DNA of 64,000 nucleotides from Forficula auricularia (GCA_024734495.1 JALMQS010000128.1:23362875-23426874); one strand, 5' to 3'. Counted from the first letter of the stretch, positions 1 to 10,259 are shown. Made by a program: numbers and translations. The notes: generated by a model not told the origin, from the sequence alone.

Positions 1-181
1 GGGACCAAGAAGTTGTACTCACAGTGAATAAAATATTTAATTTGCTTCATAAAAGTAATTTTAATAAAAAAATAATAATTTTAGGAATTCTTTATAGCTG
101 TAGTTGTATTAATTTATGAAGGGGTTAAAATAAGAGACGTGCACCTTTTATTTATTTCTTTTTTATTTATGAACTCCCGCT

Positions 182-214
182 AACGTTTCGGCTATTGGTT
201 GTAGCCATCTTCAA
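182..214 (-). ncRNA. Hammerhead-like ribozyme, decayed (family A)
   Basis: On the minus strand, TTGAAGA (C3 changed to T), a 5-bp stem II (GGCTA/TAGCC) and GAAACGTT. The sequence after the cleavage site can pair with the segment before the core in the inverted sister copy at 604-619, so the family once had a strong stem I. Probably inactive because of the C3 change. Confidence 0.55.
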
Positions 215-482
215 AAATAAATAACTAAAAAATAATAATAAAAAAATATATTAATGAAAATAATAAACTCTTAAAAATTTCAAATTTTGTCTTCTATTGA
301 TTTCATTTATTACTTTGAATATAATCTTGAAATGACTTACTTTTAAAAAATTAATAACAAAATGATTTGATTGGCCTTGATAAGAGATTCAGGAGTACAC
401 TAAATATTTTTTAAATTTATGAAGGAGTTAAAATAAGAGACGTACAATTTTTTTTATTTCTTTATTTATGAACTCCCACTAA

Positions 483-516
483 CCATTCTGGCTATTGGAT
501 TGTAGCCATCTTTCAG
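483..516 (-). ncRNA. Hammerhead-like ribozyme, decayed (family A)
   Basis: Same fold as the 182-214 copy, but with an extra A in the first box (CTGAAAGA) and AGAATGG where GAAACG is expected. Stem II GGCTA/TAGCC is kept. Read as an inactive fossil. Confidence 0.45.
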
Positions 517-619
517 AACAGGAATTTGTCAATATTTATATAAAAATAATTTGGGGATACATTATCTGATGACTGGAGTATCCAAATAATTTTTATATAA
601 ATATTGACAAATTCCTGCT

Positions 620-652
620 CTGAAGATGGCTACAACCAATAGACGAATCTTT
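620..652 (+). ncRNA. Hammerhead-like ribozyme, decayed (family A)
   Basis: CTGAAGA is intact at 620-626. The second box reads GAATC instead of GAAAC, and stem II has one mismatch. The flank before the core (604-619) keeps the 5' strand of stem I: about 10 consecutive pairs can form with the 3' flank of the 182-214 copy. Confidence 0.5.
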
Positions 653-872
653 AGTGGAGTTCATAAATAAAAGAAATAAATAAAAATTGCACGTCTCTTA
701 TTTTAATCCCTTCATAAATTAAAAAAGATATTTGGTGTGGCCTGGAATCTCTTATCATGCCAATCAAATCATTTTGTTATTTAATTTTTAAAAAGTACGT
801 CATTTTCAAGATTATAATCAAAGTAATAAATGAAATCAATAGAAGACAAATTTTGAAATTTTTAAGAGTTTA

Positions 873-1335
873 TTATTTTTATTATTATTATTATTATTAT
901 TTTTTTTATTATTTTTTATAGGTTTTTTTGTTTTAAAACTAGAGCGATGGAGCAAGCGATTAATGATACTTGTGTTCCAATCGGACCCTATTCATGCTCG
1001 TGCTCAACTGCGCCATTCGATTATTTTCATCGTCCTTCCATAACCAACCCCTAAAACCCCGACGGGGGAGCCCTCATCCCTCTTTCCTCCCACTATTTCT
1101 ACAGATCAATTTTGGATCCGACAGCAACTTTTCTAGAAAATTTAAAATACACATTTTACAAGGCATTAATCAAACTTTTTCATTAAACCAAAAACATGAA
1201 AAAATAAAATAAAATTGAAGACATAGTTTTCCGAGAGTTATGTAGAGTTTTAAGATTTGTATTTATTTTAATTACAAAACAATCAATATGTTTTTCCAAT
1301 ATATTAATATTTATTGAAGTATCTTTTGGAGACGG
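873..1335. other. No gene; low-complexity start, unassigned remainder
   Basis: An ATT-rich simple repeat lies at about 880-925. The rest (930-1335) is mixed sequence with a short C-rich patch near 1040-1095. I see no protein similarity, splice-bounded exon or recognisable element. Confidence 0.6.
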
Positions 1336-1414
1336 ACTGATAAGTGAAATTGAGTGGATGAGGCAGTCCAAAAAAAGAAGAAGATAATTTATACTATCTT
1401 TTTATTCATAAACC

Positions 1415-1444
1415 GAGGTTTCGGAGAGTTACCTCCTTCTTCAG
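1415..1444 (-). ncRNA. Hammerhead ribozyme candidate (family C)
   Basis: Minus strand: CTGAAGA, stem II GGAGG...CTCC with a short loop, then GAAAC and CUC (G16.2 changed relative to the ACGUC of sister copies). The flanks pair as stem I: the TTCAAAACC before the core faces GGTTTATGAA after it. Both conserved boxes are intact; the altered stem III may weaken it. Confidence 0.6.
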
Positions 1445-1621
1445 GGTTTTGAAAAGTCAGTGAAAGAAATCCAAAGGGACATTCCTCTCTATCTCCTGTG
1501 TAGTAATTACTACACTATAATTCTGCTGAGAATGAAATACAAAATATTATTGTTACTGCCACTGCAAGAGGAGACAGAGGGGAATGTCGCATTGGATTTC
1601 CTTCACAGACTTTTCAAAATC

Positions 1622-1655
1622 TTGAAGAAGAAGGGGATAGCCTCCGAAACGTCGG
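1622..1655 (+). ncRNA. Hammerhead-like ribozyme, decayed (family C)
   Basis: Inverted sister of the 1415-1444 core. GAAACGTC is intact at 1646-1653, but the first box reads CTTGAAGA (one extra T). Likely inactive. Confidence 0.5.
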
Positions 1656-1849
1656 ATTATGATTAAAAAGATAGTATAAATTATCTTCTTCTTTTTTTGA
1701 ACTGCATCATCAATCAATAACCACTCAATTATAATAATATTTATATTCGATAATATTGTTAGAGTTCGTGGCTGTGATGAAACTGTACTAGATGAAGGAG
1801 GTATCAGCCAAAGATGGAATCACTGGGTTCAATAAAACACCTTTAATAA

Positions 1850-1886
1850 GACGTTTCGGCCTGAATTTTATTTAGCCATCTTCAAG
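1850..1886 (-). ncRNA. Hammerhead-like ribozyme, decayed (family B)
   Basis: Minus strand GAAACGTC is intact and stem II GGCT/GGCC is kept, but the first box reads CTTGAAGA with one inserted T. The inverted sister at 2476-2511 has the clean box. Confidence 0.5.
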
Positions 1887-2475
1887 TCAATTAGGAGTTA
1901 TACACAAAATGTGGTATACATATGTGATCGAACCAAGCCTTGTCAAAAATATAAATTTTTTTAGCTTCATGTGAATTTATAACGTGCCTGGACCCAACAA
2001 TTTGATTGAATGAAAAAAATGCATGTGATTTAAAAATTAAATTAAAATTAAATGTAAGATTGAGAGCAGAAACCAATTATTTTACATGAATTTATGCATA
2101 CATTGTATTTGAGCTTCGATTCCGGAGATTACTTCTCCACCATCGACTGTCCTTGATCATCTTTTAGTCCTTGTTTTTAATAAGAGGAAAAAACTAATTA
2201 AATAAAAAAACCTCTTTTCCGATAATTATTCCAATTCCATATTCTCCCAATCCAATCAAGCTGTGATTTAAAAGTAATTAAGTTCTAATTTGGATTTTTG
2301 TTTGTAAATAAATAATGATGAGATATATGATGACCTCCCATAAAGAAAAAAAAAGATTCTGAAACTTTTGGGTCCAAGCACGTTATAAATTACATGAAGC
2401 TAAAAAATTATATTTTTGACAAGGCTTGGTTCAATCACATATGTGCACCACATTTTGTTTATAACTCCTAATTGA

Positions 2476-2511
2476 CTGAAGATGGCTAAATAAAATTCAG
2501 GCCGAAACGTC
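2476..2511 (+). ncRNA. Hammerhead ribozyme candidate (family B)
   Basis: CTGAAGA (2476-2482), stem II closed by GGC/GCC with a long A/T-rich loop, then GAAACGTC (2504-2511). Stem III would be only the palindrome ACGU with no loop, which suits pairing between two RNA copies. Interrupted stem I pairing is possible between CCTAATTGA before the core and TTATTAAAGG after it. All invariant core bases are present. Confidence 0.65.
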
Positions 2512-2599
2512 TTATTAAAGGTCTTTTATTGAATCCAGTGATTCCATCTTTTGAATGATACCTCCTACTTCATTTATATTCGTTATATTATACTTAGCT

Positions 2600-2690
2600 A
2601 TGTTTATTTGCATGAAACAGTAGAAAACCCCATTGATTTCTCTTTATGAATCAACAACTCTCCTACAAAATCTTTTCATACAAGACTATT
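2600..2690. repeat. D-family (PLE-like) end fragment
   Basis: Carries the D-family signature: gatttctctttatgaatcaacaactct. This string recurs, with small changes, at about fifteen places in the window, usually near a family D ribozyme core. Only the end is present here. Confidence 0.5.
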
Positions 2691-2920
2691 TTTTTATTTT
2701 ATTTATGTGTGATATTTGATTTATTTTCTCCTTTCTAATTTTGCGCCCTCGTGATTCTTTTACTCGAACAAATCCAAGAGATAAACCAAAAATTCAATGC
2801 TTGGGGTGTTTAGGTGTGCGCACTGCTATATATCAGATTAACTTTCTAAGCTAGGGATCAGCCAGCGACGGTATGGTAATTTTTTGTCTAAATCACCATT
2901 TCATTTGTCAATTTCAAAAT
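2690..2920. other. No feature recognised
   Basis: AT-rich sequence without a protein match, repeat partner or hairpin that I can identify. Confidence 0.5.
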
Positions 2921-3560
2921 CATGTAGGTAAATATTTTACTTTGCCATACAGAGTTTGGTCAAGTATTGTAATCGTGGATGAAAAAAGAGTTGTTTTTTT
3001 TTGCTTCGGTTTTTTAAAATATTTCAAAAAACGACTGAAAGTGTTTTGATAAAAAAAAATGAGCCAAACCAAGTCGTTTTGGTCTACTAAAAAGTCCCAA
3101 AGAGGAAACATGGAAAAAATTATATTTTACGAGATATTAATTATATTGTCAAAATATCTGTTTTAGTAAAGTTAGCAAATTTTGTGTATTTACGTTCTCG
3201 GTCAAAAACTAGTGTGAGTATCAAATCGAAATTTCACATGTGATTCTTTATATTGAGATTAAGAATTGATTAAATTTTAGTTGAAATCGAAACAAAGATT
3301 TAATAATTCTTAAAAATTAAAATTACAAAAGTTTCAAAACAAGAAAAATGAAATTTAATATAAAAGGGAGTTATTATTTGTAAGAAATTTTCGCATATTA
3401 TGTACCCTATAAGACCTTAAGAAAATGACTCATTATGTGAAATTGATAGTGACCCAAAAAAAGGGGGGGTGGTTCAAAAATAATTTAAAATAAAAAAATT
3501 TCCAAACAAAATTCGAAGAAAGCTAATATTTATTATAGACGACTCTCATTTAAGGGAGTT
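2921..3560 (-). repeat. Dispersed repeat G, copy on minus strand
   Basis: The reverse complement matches repeats at 11.5-12.07, 15.73-16.6, 24.8-25.6 and 45.0-45.84 kb. Shared blocks include ttttgagatatttcgaaaaa, caatacttgaccata, a terminal atggtaaagtaaaaa and the internal tcactatcaatttcacatag. Its terminus is a short palindrome around ATAC/GTATGGTAAAGT. No coding capacity is seen; class unknown. Confidence 0.6.
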
Positions 3561-3609
3561 CGGGACAGCTTATCTATCTGGTTGATCTTCTAAAAAATCT
3601 TTTATATTT

Positions 3610-6600
3610 CTGCAGAGTGACAACGTCTGCCTACTAAAATTTTATTTAAAAAATTGTTATAATAAGGTTAATTTCGAATACAAATCTTTGTTTTGATAAT
3701 ATTAATAAAAAGAATATTGAGATAAATTTTTCTCATTATAAAAACATTTATTTAACACAAAAACGATTTCAAGAAATAGAGTTGGAATTCTACACCAGTT
3801 AGTTTGTTATATTCTGTTGGCTGCAAATAACTTTTTATTTTTACATTTATGAATAACTAATTAACTAGACTATCAAATCTATTTAAAAATGTATCATTCG
3901 ATTCATAAAAGTTGAATTATTGGTCTGTATAAATTTGTTGAAAATGGTATAATTTGTATAGAAGTTATAGACATTTTAAATGCTCGGTCCATTCACTCCC
4001 ACGTTAAAAGGACAATTTTCAATAATTTATTTCTCGGTAATGGAACAGTCGATCAACTTCAAATTCCGAGAATAAATATTTAATACATCAATGATTCGAT
4101 GGTAAAGATTTGAGAATTTTCTTATAAAAATGATAAACAGTTCCAAACACCCTTAAAAGAAGATATTATTAATTACTAATAGGCCAAAAATTAAGAGGGA
4201 GGTTTTTTCATAAATTATTATAAATTATTTAATTAAATATTAAATATAAGAGAGGTGTCAGATATATGGTGGAATAATACATGAGCTTATTTTTCTTGAT
4301 TGACTGACACTGTGAGGGGATTTATTTGAAAAGAGATAATTGATGGGATGATTTCAAAGAAAAAAAAGGTTTTAAGTCGTGTGGTCCAATTATTTTAGAT
4401 ATAGAGATAATAAAAAAATAATTAAAATTATCTCGGCTATTTTCAAGCAAAGATTTTAATTATTAGGCAGGCAGAGAAGGCTCGCTTTGCTTGATTCTAT
4501 TCTAGCTGCTGCTCATTTGCAACTCTAAATCTTCTTTCTTTCGTTTTCTTCTCATTTCTTAATCTTTGTCTTTGATCAGCTCGTTTAGTTCTTTACCGTT
4601 TTAACAAATTCGCCAGAATTGTTTCTGATAAGAAAACCCTCCCTCTATCTCTTTCAAATTTCCAATTGTGAAAAACTTTGTTTTTACTAGACAATTCAAT
4701 ATATTGGCTACTTAAAACATTCATTTTATTATATTTGGTCTTGAGATTCTTTTAGATTTTCCTAGTTTTCAATATAATTGGTTCGAGATTTTTTATCAAT
4801 TTTGGCTACATCTGTCTCAGCCGAAAGACTATTTTCAAAAGCATCAATGTAGTGCAAAAACATCGTAACCGATCATATAATGAATGAACTCGATGGCTAT
4901 GAATTTGTGATATACTAAAATATAATAAAGTTATATTGAAATTAATAAATATGTTCTGTGGCGACTGTGGGTCAGGGGTTAGAGTGTCGGACCGCTGCGC
5001 TGGCCTGAATTACGCTGGTTCGAGACTGAGTCTCGGGAGATATTTGCAGTCGCCTCCTCTTGGAAAGCAATGACAACCTACCAAGAGCATAATTGCCTAT
5101 TAACCTCTCCAAACTAGCCGTTCGGAACCGGCATTAAAAAGTAGGTCCCGTATATCTGTGTAAAACAGCTAAACACAGGTATATGTGGAGAGGAGCTAAA
5201 ACGTCAGGAGACTGGCACTTCAAAGAAGAAGAAATATGTTCTGACCTTTTACTTATTTATTTCTTAATTGAATTTGAATAAATTTTAGCTAGATACTATT
5301 TATTTTTAGTTCATAACTTATACTTATAAAGAACCTGAATGATTATGGCGCTTTTAAAAATTATTAAAAAAGTGTAGGTATAAGGTTAGGCGATCAAGAC
5401 CATGACCAAGACTGAATACGCAAGACCAAGACAGATTCCAAGACTACCACAGTTTTAACTAATCCTTCTATAAAAGAAATTGCTTCAAAAATTAATAATA
5501 ATTCCTCTGAATTTCAAGCAGCGTACCGATTTTTAAAAAAAGTTTCACTTTTTTCTCCAATTCATCATTTACTCTGCTATATTTAGCAAGTTTTCATTTT
5601 TTTTTTTCAATTTATTTGTAGGTATCTATATTTAGTCAGAATTTTATTCATCCCCTTTTGATTATTTACTCTCCAAAATAGAATTGTCGGCATGGTCTAA
5701 ATGGATAATTTTAGAATAAGCTGAATAAAGATTAATTTCCATTCGAGTACTTAAAACTTGTTTCGACTTGCATTAACAGTTTCTTTTCTCGGCACAGAGC
5801 AAGGAATGGATTGTTCTATCCGTGGCCTTTTTTCAATATATTATATTTCTAAAATTTGGTTTAAGCTGTGATTAACAATTAAGTCCTATATTAAAATTTT
5901 CTGCTGGGTTCCATTTTGGACAATGGACCACTTTCAAAAGGAATATTTTTAACGTGCCACACATACCAAAATATTATGTTTTAGTTTTAAAATTTTTCAT
6001 TATTTACTAAAATTTTTAAAGTAAATTTAAATTTAAATAAAATTAAGAATGAATAAGAACAGCTACTACTCAGACACTTTGAAGAAGTTGGACAAAAACA
6101 AAATAAAGAATAAAAATCAAAAAAATATTAGTGTTGGAAGACAGCAAAATAGTAGATATTTGAAGGGTCCAAAGTCTTGAGTACTGTCATCTTGATAGGT
6201 GGTTTGTGAAAAAAATATTTTTAGAGAGGATAATTGTTTTTTAAATGATAACTAATTCATTAGTTCATTGGTACTTAAGGGGGTTCGTGACTGTTTATCA
6301 TTTTTATAAGAAAATTCTCAAATTTTTACCATCGATTGATGTATTAAATATTTATGCCCGAAATTTGAAGTTGATCGTCTGTCCAATTACCGAGAAATAG
6401 ATTATTGAAAATTTTCCTTTTAACATGGAAGTAAATGGACCGAGCTTTTACAAGGGCTATAACTTCTATACAAATTATACCATTTGCCACAAACTTATAC
6501 AGATCAATAATTCAACTTTCATGAATCGAATGATACATTTTTCAATATATTTGACAGTCTAGTTAATTAGTTATTCATAAATGTAAAAATAAAAAGGTAT

Positions 6601-6825
6601 TTGCAGCCAACAGAATATAACAAAAGCACCAGTGTAGAATTTCAACTCTATTTCTTGAAATCGTTTTTGTATTAAATAAATGTTTTTATTATGAGAAAAA
6701 ATTTATCTCAATACCCTTTTTATTAATATTATCAAAACAAAGATTTTTATTCGAAATTAACCTCATTATTAACAATTTTTTTAATTAAAAAATTTAGTAG
6801 GCAGACGTTGTCACTCTCCTTAAAT
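3610..6825. mobile_element. DNA-transposon-like element with ~550-bp terminal inverted repeats
   Basis: The segments at about 3612-4155 and 6285-6824 are reverse complements of each other over some 540 bp, with frequent single-base differences and small indels. Both outer ends read agagtgacaacgtctgcctac. The 2.1 kb between them has no recognisable transposase and contains a SINE (4959-5231). Long inverted ends suggest a fold-back, Mutator-like or similar element; I could not identify a target-site duplication. Arm divergence indicates an old insertion. Confidence 0.65.
4959..5231 (+). mobile_element. tRNA-derived SINE (SINE-1), full length with TSD
   Basis: The head has tRNA-type polymerase III boxes: an A-box-like ggggttagagtgtcgg and a B box ggttcgagact. 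The body contains aacctctccaaactagcc and tatatgtggagaggagcta, and the 3' end is ggcacttcaaagaagaagaa. A perfect 12-bp duplication, aaatatgttctg, flanks it (4947-4958 and 5232-5243), so both ends are certain. Other copies are at 57393-57661 and 58277-58424, both on the minus strand. It sits in the spacer of the long inverted-repeat element, so it arrived after it. Confidence 0.92.
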
Positions 6826-6884
6826 TAAAAATAGGATCAATTGTTTGTATGTATGTATTGAGATCACATTAATAATATTTACAT

Positions 6885-7080
6885 TTTTAGTAAAATCACA
6901 AATGATTAATTATAATTATAATTTATTGAACACAAATAAATAATACAATAAAACTACAACTTTTCGATCGACTTATTCTGCGCTCGATCTCAAGTAGAAT
7001 ACCCACTCAGATTTTAGGTTAATATAAAAATAAAATCTTCAAAAGTTTCATTAGTAATCTACTCTTATTAAAAGAGCAAA
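6885..7080 (-). repeat. Repeat E, copy 1
   Basis: Minus-strand copy of a dispersed repeat also present at 7840-8035 (plus) and 8470-9265 (minus, interrupted). On its sense strand it reads CTTGAGA, a hairpin (ATCGA/TCGAT), CGAAAAG, then gtagttttattgtattattt. The layout resembles a hammerhead but the first box is not canonical. Confidence 0.55.
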
Positions 7081-7666
7081 AATTGTTTTTTATATATTTA
7101 TATATATATATATATATATTTGTTTGTATCTTAATTCTATTTTGAAAACGGCTCTACCAATTTTGATGAAACAAATTCTATTAACAAGTTTTGAGGATGA
7201 GAAAGCAATCTGGCTAGGTCTGGACCTCGACAAATTTAATCTTAATTGAACTTTTCTTAATCAATGTTGTTATTGATAGATGAAAATCTCAATAAAAAAG
7301 TTTGTTTACATTTTATTCAATTATCTTTTATTTTTAAATAGTTTTTTAATTTTAAAACCCACTAATGGGTTATAGCAAATATTAATATATATATTAAAAT
7401 TAGGAATTTTTTGTTTGTTTTTAATTAACAGGTGTCCAAATCATAACAAAACAGGTGTGTTTACAAATAAAGTGGTTGAAGTGGATTTTTTTATATAACT
7501 TGGAAACAAATCTTATTTAATTTTATGTTTTTATTTCAGATCCTATACGATTATTTCTTTTTATTATTATTTTCCTATTTATTTATTTTTTTTGCAAATT
7601 GGTGTACTAGTAAACAAATATACACATAATATGTAGACCATTAAAAAGCTAGAAATGCAAAAACTA

Positions 7667-7812
7667 AGTGCGGGGTGTGGTGGATGTGGAAGGTGCAGGA
7701 AGTGGAGTGGATGTGGATCCAGGGTTGGGAGGGTCGGTTGGGGTGGGGTGGGGCGGAGTGGGGGTGCGGTGGTGGGAGCGAAGTGGGTGGTTTCGGGGGG
7801 GGGGGGGTTTAG
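7667..7812 (+). repeat. G-rich tract with quadruplex potential
   Basis: About 145 bp of strongly G-skewed sequence with many runs of three or more G, ending in a run of more than ten G near 7796-7808. The surrounding DNA is about 70 percent AT. The overlapping open frames here are glycine/arginine-rich by composition only and should not be treated as genes. It lies between inverted copies of repeat E. Confidence 0.75.
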
Positions 7813-7839
7813 GGTTTACCGTGCATCGCTCGGTGGCTC

Positions 7840-8035
7840 CAGGTACTAATAAGTTAATCTAAAACCGGAGTGGGTGCTCATACTTGAGAACGATCCCAGA
7901 ATAAGTCGATCGAAACGTCGTAGTTTTATTGTATTATTTATTCGTTTGTATTATAATTAATTATGTGTGATTTTACTAAAAATTCAAATTTTAATAAAAT
8001 TAATCACAAAAATAAAAGCTTAAACAGCTTCATTA
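7840..8035 (+). repeat. Repeat E, copy 2
   Basis: Plus-strand copy, inverted with respect to copy 1. It contains CTTGAGAACGATC, then GATCGAAACGTC, then gtagttttattgtattattt. The upstream segment taccgtgcatcgctcggtgg recurs in altered form at 48.56 kb and 39.08 kb. Confidence 0.55.
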
Positions 8036-8242
8036 CTAATAACTTTATATCACGATTAGACAAACAACTATGAAAGCGCTTGAATGATTATATTTTAGTT
8101 ACTGGTAGAATAAATTGTTTTTTAAAGTTGTTTTGGAGTTGTTGTGAGGTGAGTTTGATTGTTTGAGAGATTCTCATGAATACCATATTTTGTTATATGT
8201 ATTTTGATTTTGTATTATTTGTTTTGTTTTGTGTTTTACAGA

Positions 8243-8272
8243 CTGATGATGGCACATCGTTGTCAAAACGTC
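8243..8272 (+). ncRNA. Hammerhead-like ribozyme, decayed (family F)
   Basis: CTGATGA is intact (8243-8249), followed by a short GGC...GTC hairpin and AAAACGTC (8265-8272) where GAAACGTC is expected. The single G-to-A change is in a CpG context, as expected from loss of a methylated or decayed CpG. No second copy of this family was found in the window. Confidence 0.5.
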
Positions 8273-8469
8273 AATCAATGACAATAAAAAATAATATTAA
8301 AAAAATTGATATTATTAAATATAATTGATTATCCCGACCTATGTGATAGAGAAATTTACCACTCAAATTTCTGACTAATTAAAATTAAATAATTTCTCAG
8401 TGAACTGAAGGAAAGTTGAATTAAATTTTTTCAATTAATAGGGATTACTTTTATGTAGAGTTGAAATTT

Positions 8470-9265
8470 TATTAAAATCACCCATAATTATTTAATATTA
8501 ATAACTATTTATTGAAAATGAAGAAATAATACAATTAAACTATGACGTTTCGTTCAACTTATTCTTCGATCGTTCTCAAGTATGAGCAGTGCTGGTAGTT
8601 CATATTTTCGGTATTTTGGAATTTTTATCCTGACAGAGGGTCATATGTTTCGAATTAAATAAATAAAAATATCCCCCAAGTTTCAAATCACAATTTTAAC
8701 CTCTACCACACAGCGATGCAAGTTTTCCATCTAAATAACATAGGGTTTTTGGCATTGAACGATCAATTTTTTTATTTCGGCCAAAATAATGGTTCAAAAA
8801 ATTTGAAACTCTGTAGACTTTATCTTTATAATAGTAGTTATACCTCAGAAATTTTACAGATTTTTAGCTATTATAATTTTTAGAGTCTGTAACTTAATAA
8901 TACTAAGATATGTAGCAGTATTTTGTCTAACTGTATCTCCAAAATTATAATAGCTAAAATCTGTAAAAATTCCGAAGGATAGATATTATTATGAGGATAA
9001 AGTCAACAGAGTTTCAAATTTTTTGAACCATTGATTTGGCCGGAATAAAAATGATATTTCAATGCCAAAAACCACATGTTATTTAGATGGGAAACTTGCA
9101 TCGCTGTGCGGCACAGGTTAAAATTGAGATAGAGACTTCTTTGGGAGGTATTTTTTTTATTTATTTCTAACCAATGAGCCTCTGTCAGTGTAAAAATTAG
9201 AAAATACCCAAAATAATGACCACCCTAATGAGCACCCACTCCGATTTTAGCTTATATGAAATGGC
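8470..9265 (-). repeat. Repeat E, copy 3, interrupted
   Basis: Minus-strand copy split by the hAT-like MITE at 8587-9227. Joining the flanks restores the order seen in copies 1 and 2 (cttgaga box, then the conserved agtgggtgctcata segment), so the copy was intact before insertion. Confidence 0.7.
8587..9227. mobile_element. Palindromic hAT-like MITE inside repeat E
   Basis: 641 bp and almost entirely self-complementary: the left arm (8587-8870) pairs with the right arm (8940-9227) around a centre near 8905. The ends read cagtgctggtagt and, inverted, tagggtggtcat, resembling hAT termini. The duplication atgag (8582-8586 and 9228-9232; up to 7 bp if the frame is shifted) flanks it, and the uninterrupted paralogue at 7880 shows the pre-insertion sequence. 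No coding capacity. Confidence 0.8.
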
Positions 9266-9269
9266 CACG

Positions 9270-9700
9270 TGTTGTCAAGTTTATATAATTATTTTATATA
9301 GAATTCCTAAAAAATTCAAAGCATTATAAAGTGGATGAGTCAGGATTCATTGATTATTGAACCACAAGTCCAACTCAGAATATTTAGCAAAGAGTGTCAG
9401 CATTTTTTCAAAGGAAGAGGTCTTTAGATAAAAAGCACCATTAATCACGGTATTAACATTCGATTCTAGCCCAGTCAGGCGTCAATCACTTGGGCGATTC
9501 AGCAGCCATTGACATGTTGTTGAGCGAGTGGCTTAATATCCGTTTGGCCAGTCTTCGGTGACATGACAAAACAACGAAATTATATATTTGTTAGAAATTA
9601 GGAAAGGAAAATATTGAGTGTATAATAAAACACATGCCTCACTTGAATAAAGGCCAAAGAAAAGAAGAAGAAGTATTTATTAAATAGAGGCGTTCAGAAA
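9270..9700. other. Unassigned; possible SINE-like unit ending in AAG repeats
   Basis: The stretch 9455-9690 is less AT-rich than its surroundings and ends ggccaaagaaaagaagaagaag. That resembles the AAG-type tail shared by SINE-1 and the RTE-like LINE, but I cannot find clear A and B boxes or a duplication. Nothing else is recognisable. Confidence 0.3.
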
Positions 9701-9899
9701 TTAAATAAATTAATTAATTGAATTAATCATCACTAGATGAATCGCTTTTCTTAGACTTTTCTACCAAAACAAACTGAAATGGAGAGTTGCTAGACTTTAT
9801 CCATAGTCGTGTGAAATATTAACATATATGGTTATTCCTTTATTATTAATCAAATATCATTGACTATTTGAAGTCAATGTTGACTTAAAATAATAATTA

Positions 9900-10100
9900 A
9901 TAAAATACCAATACATTGGACTTTTTACGTTTCGATTATTATTGATAATCATTGCTGTAGACATTGAGGAATCGTCTTAAAGTCAATATAGTCATCAATT
10001 ATCATCTAATACTTTACCAATAACCATTATACATTGGATTTTTGACGTTTGGGTTATTATTGGTAAGCATTGTTGAAGACATGGACGAATCGACTTAAAA
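9900..10100. repeat. Two-unit imperfect tandem repeat
   Basis: Two units of roughly 108 bp share tacattgga-tttttacgttt, gattattattg and gacat-ga-gaatcg-cttaaa (about 9905-9985 and 10015-10097). No other copy was noticed. Confidence 0.5.
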
Positions 10101-10214
10101 TTATTAATAAAAGTTTGAAGGTTGTTTTTTCTAGAAACGTTTGGTATTCTAATTAGAACATCAGGTATATGAACCCATGAGAAATAAGAGATAACATATT
10201 TCTAATTAAAAAGA

Positions 10215-10254
10215 ATGATGATGAAGTGAAGGCTAAACCTTCGAAAATATAGTC
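10215..10254 (+). ncRNA. Hammerhead-like ribozyme fossil (family D)
   Basis: Aligns to family D cores: ATGATGA (C3-U4 region damaged), hairpin GAAGG...CCTTC, then GAAAATATAGTC with the GAAAC box altered. Not expected to cleave. Confidence 0.4.
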
Positions 10255-10259
10255 TTTAA

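Larger units (their letters stand above)
110..872. mobile_element. HHR fold-back element, family A (tandem plus inverted copies)
   Basis: Three related ~120-bp modules lie here. Two are direct copies on the minus strand about 300 bp apart (around 110-230 and 412-540) and one is inverted (around 590-720). From about 268 to 872 the sequence is one large imperfect palindrome centred near 565. Each module holds a hammerhead-like core followed by a conserved tail containing agagacgt and ccttcataaatt. Tandem and inverted end repeats with ribozymes are typical of Penelope-like elements and their short non-autonomous derivatives. No protein remnant is visible in this copy, so the PLE assignment is by analogy with the 49.6-50.16 kb element. 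Confidence 0.6.
1336..1740. mobile_element. HHR fold-back element, family C, copy 1
   Basis: Inverted-repeat element. The left arm (about 1336-1500) contains cggactgataagtga and gaggcagtccaaaa; the right arm (about 1560-1740) is its reverse complement. Each arm carries a hammerhead core, oriented inward. The same element recurs at 61.24-61.71 kb with almost the same sequence, and a related one forms the outer arms at 23.64-24.71 kb. No coding remnant is seen. Confidence 0.65.
1800..2570. mobile_element. HHR fold-back element, family B
   Basis: Arms of about 190 bp (1813-2000 and 2367-2553) are near-perfect reverse complements, each with a ribozyme core. The spacer includes a block (2071-2242) that recurs in direct orientation at 41241-41409 with high identity (ggagattacttctccaccat and gataattattccaattcc). 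The second block shows that the element family has another, partial copy 39 kb away. Confidence 0.65.

Noticed and set aside
4962..5035. Functional tRNA gene
   Set aside because: Only the A and B boxes are tRNA-like; it is the head of a SINE with exact TSD and several copies.
7655..7862. Two overlapping glycine/arginine-rich frames
   Set aside because: Explained by the G-rich tract; composition only, no conserved motif.
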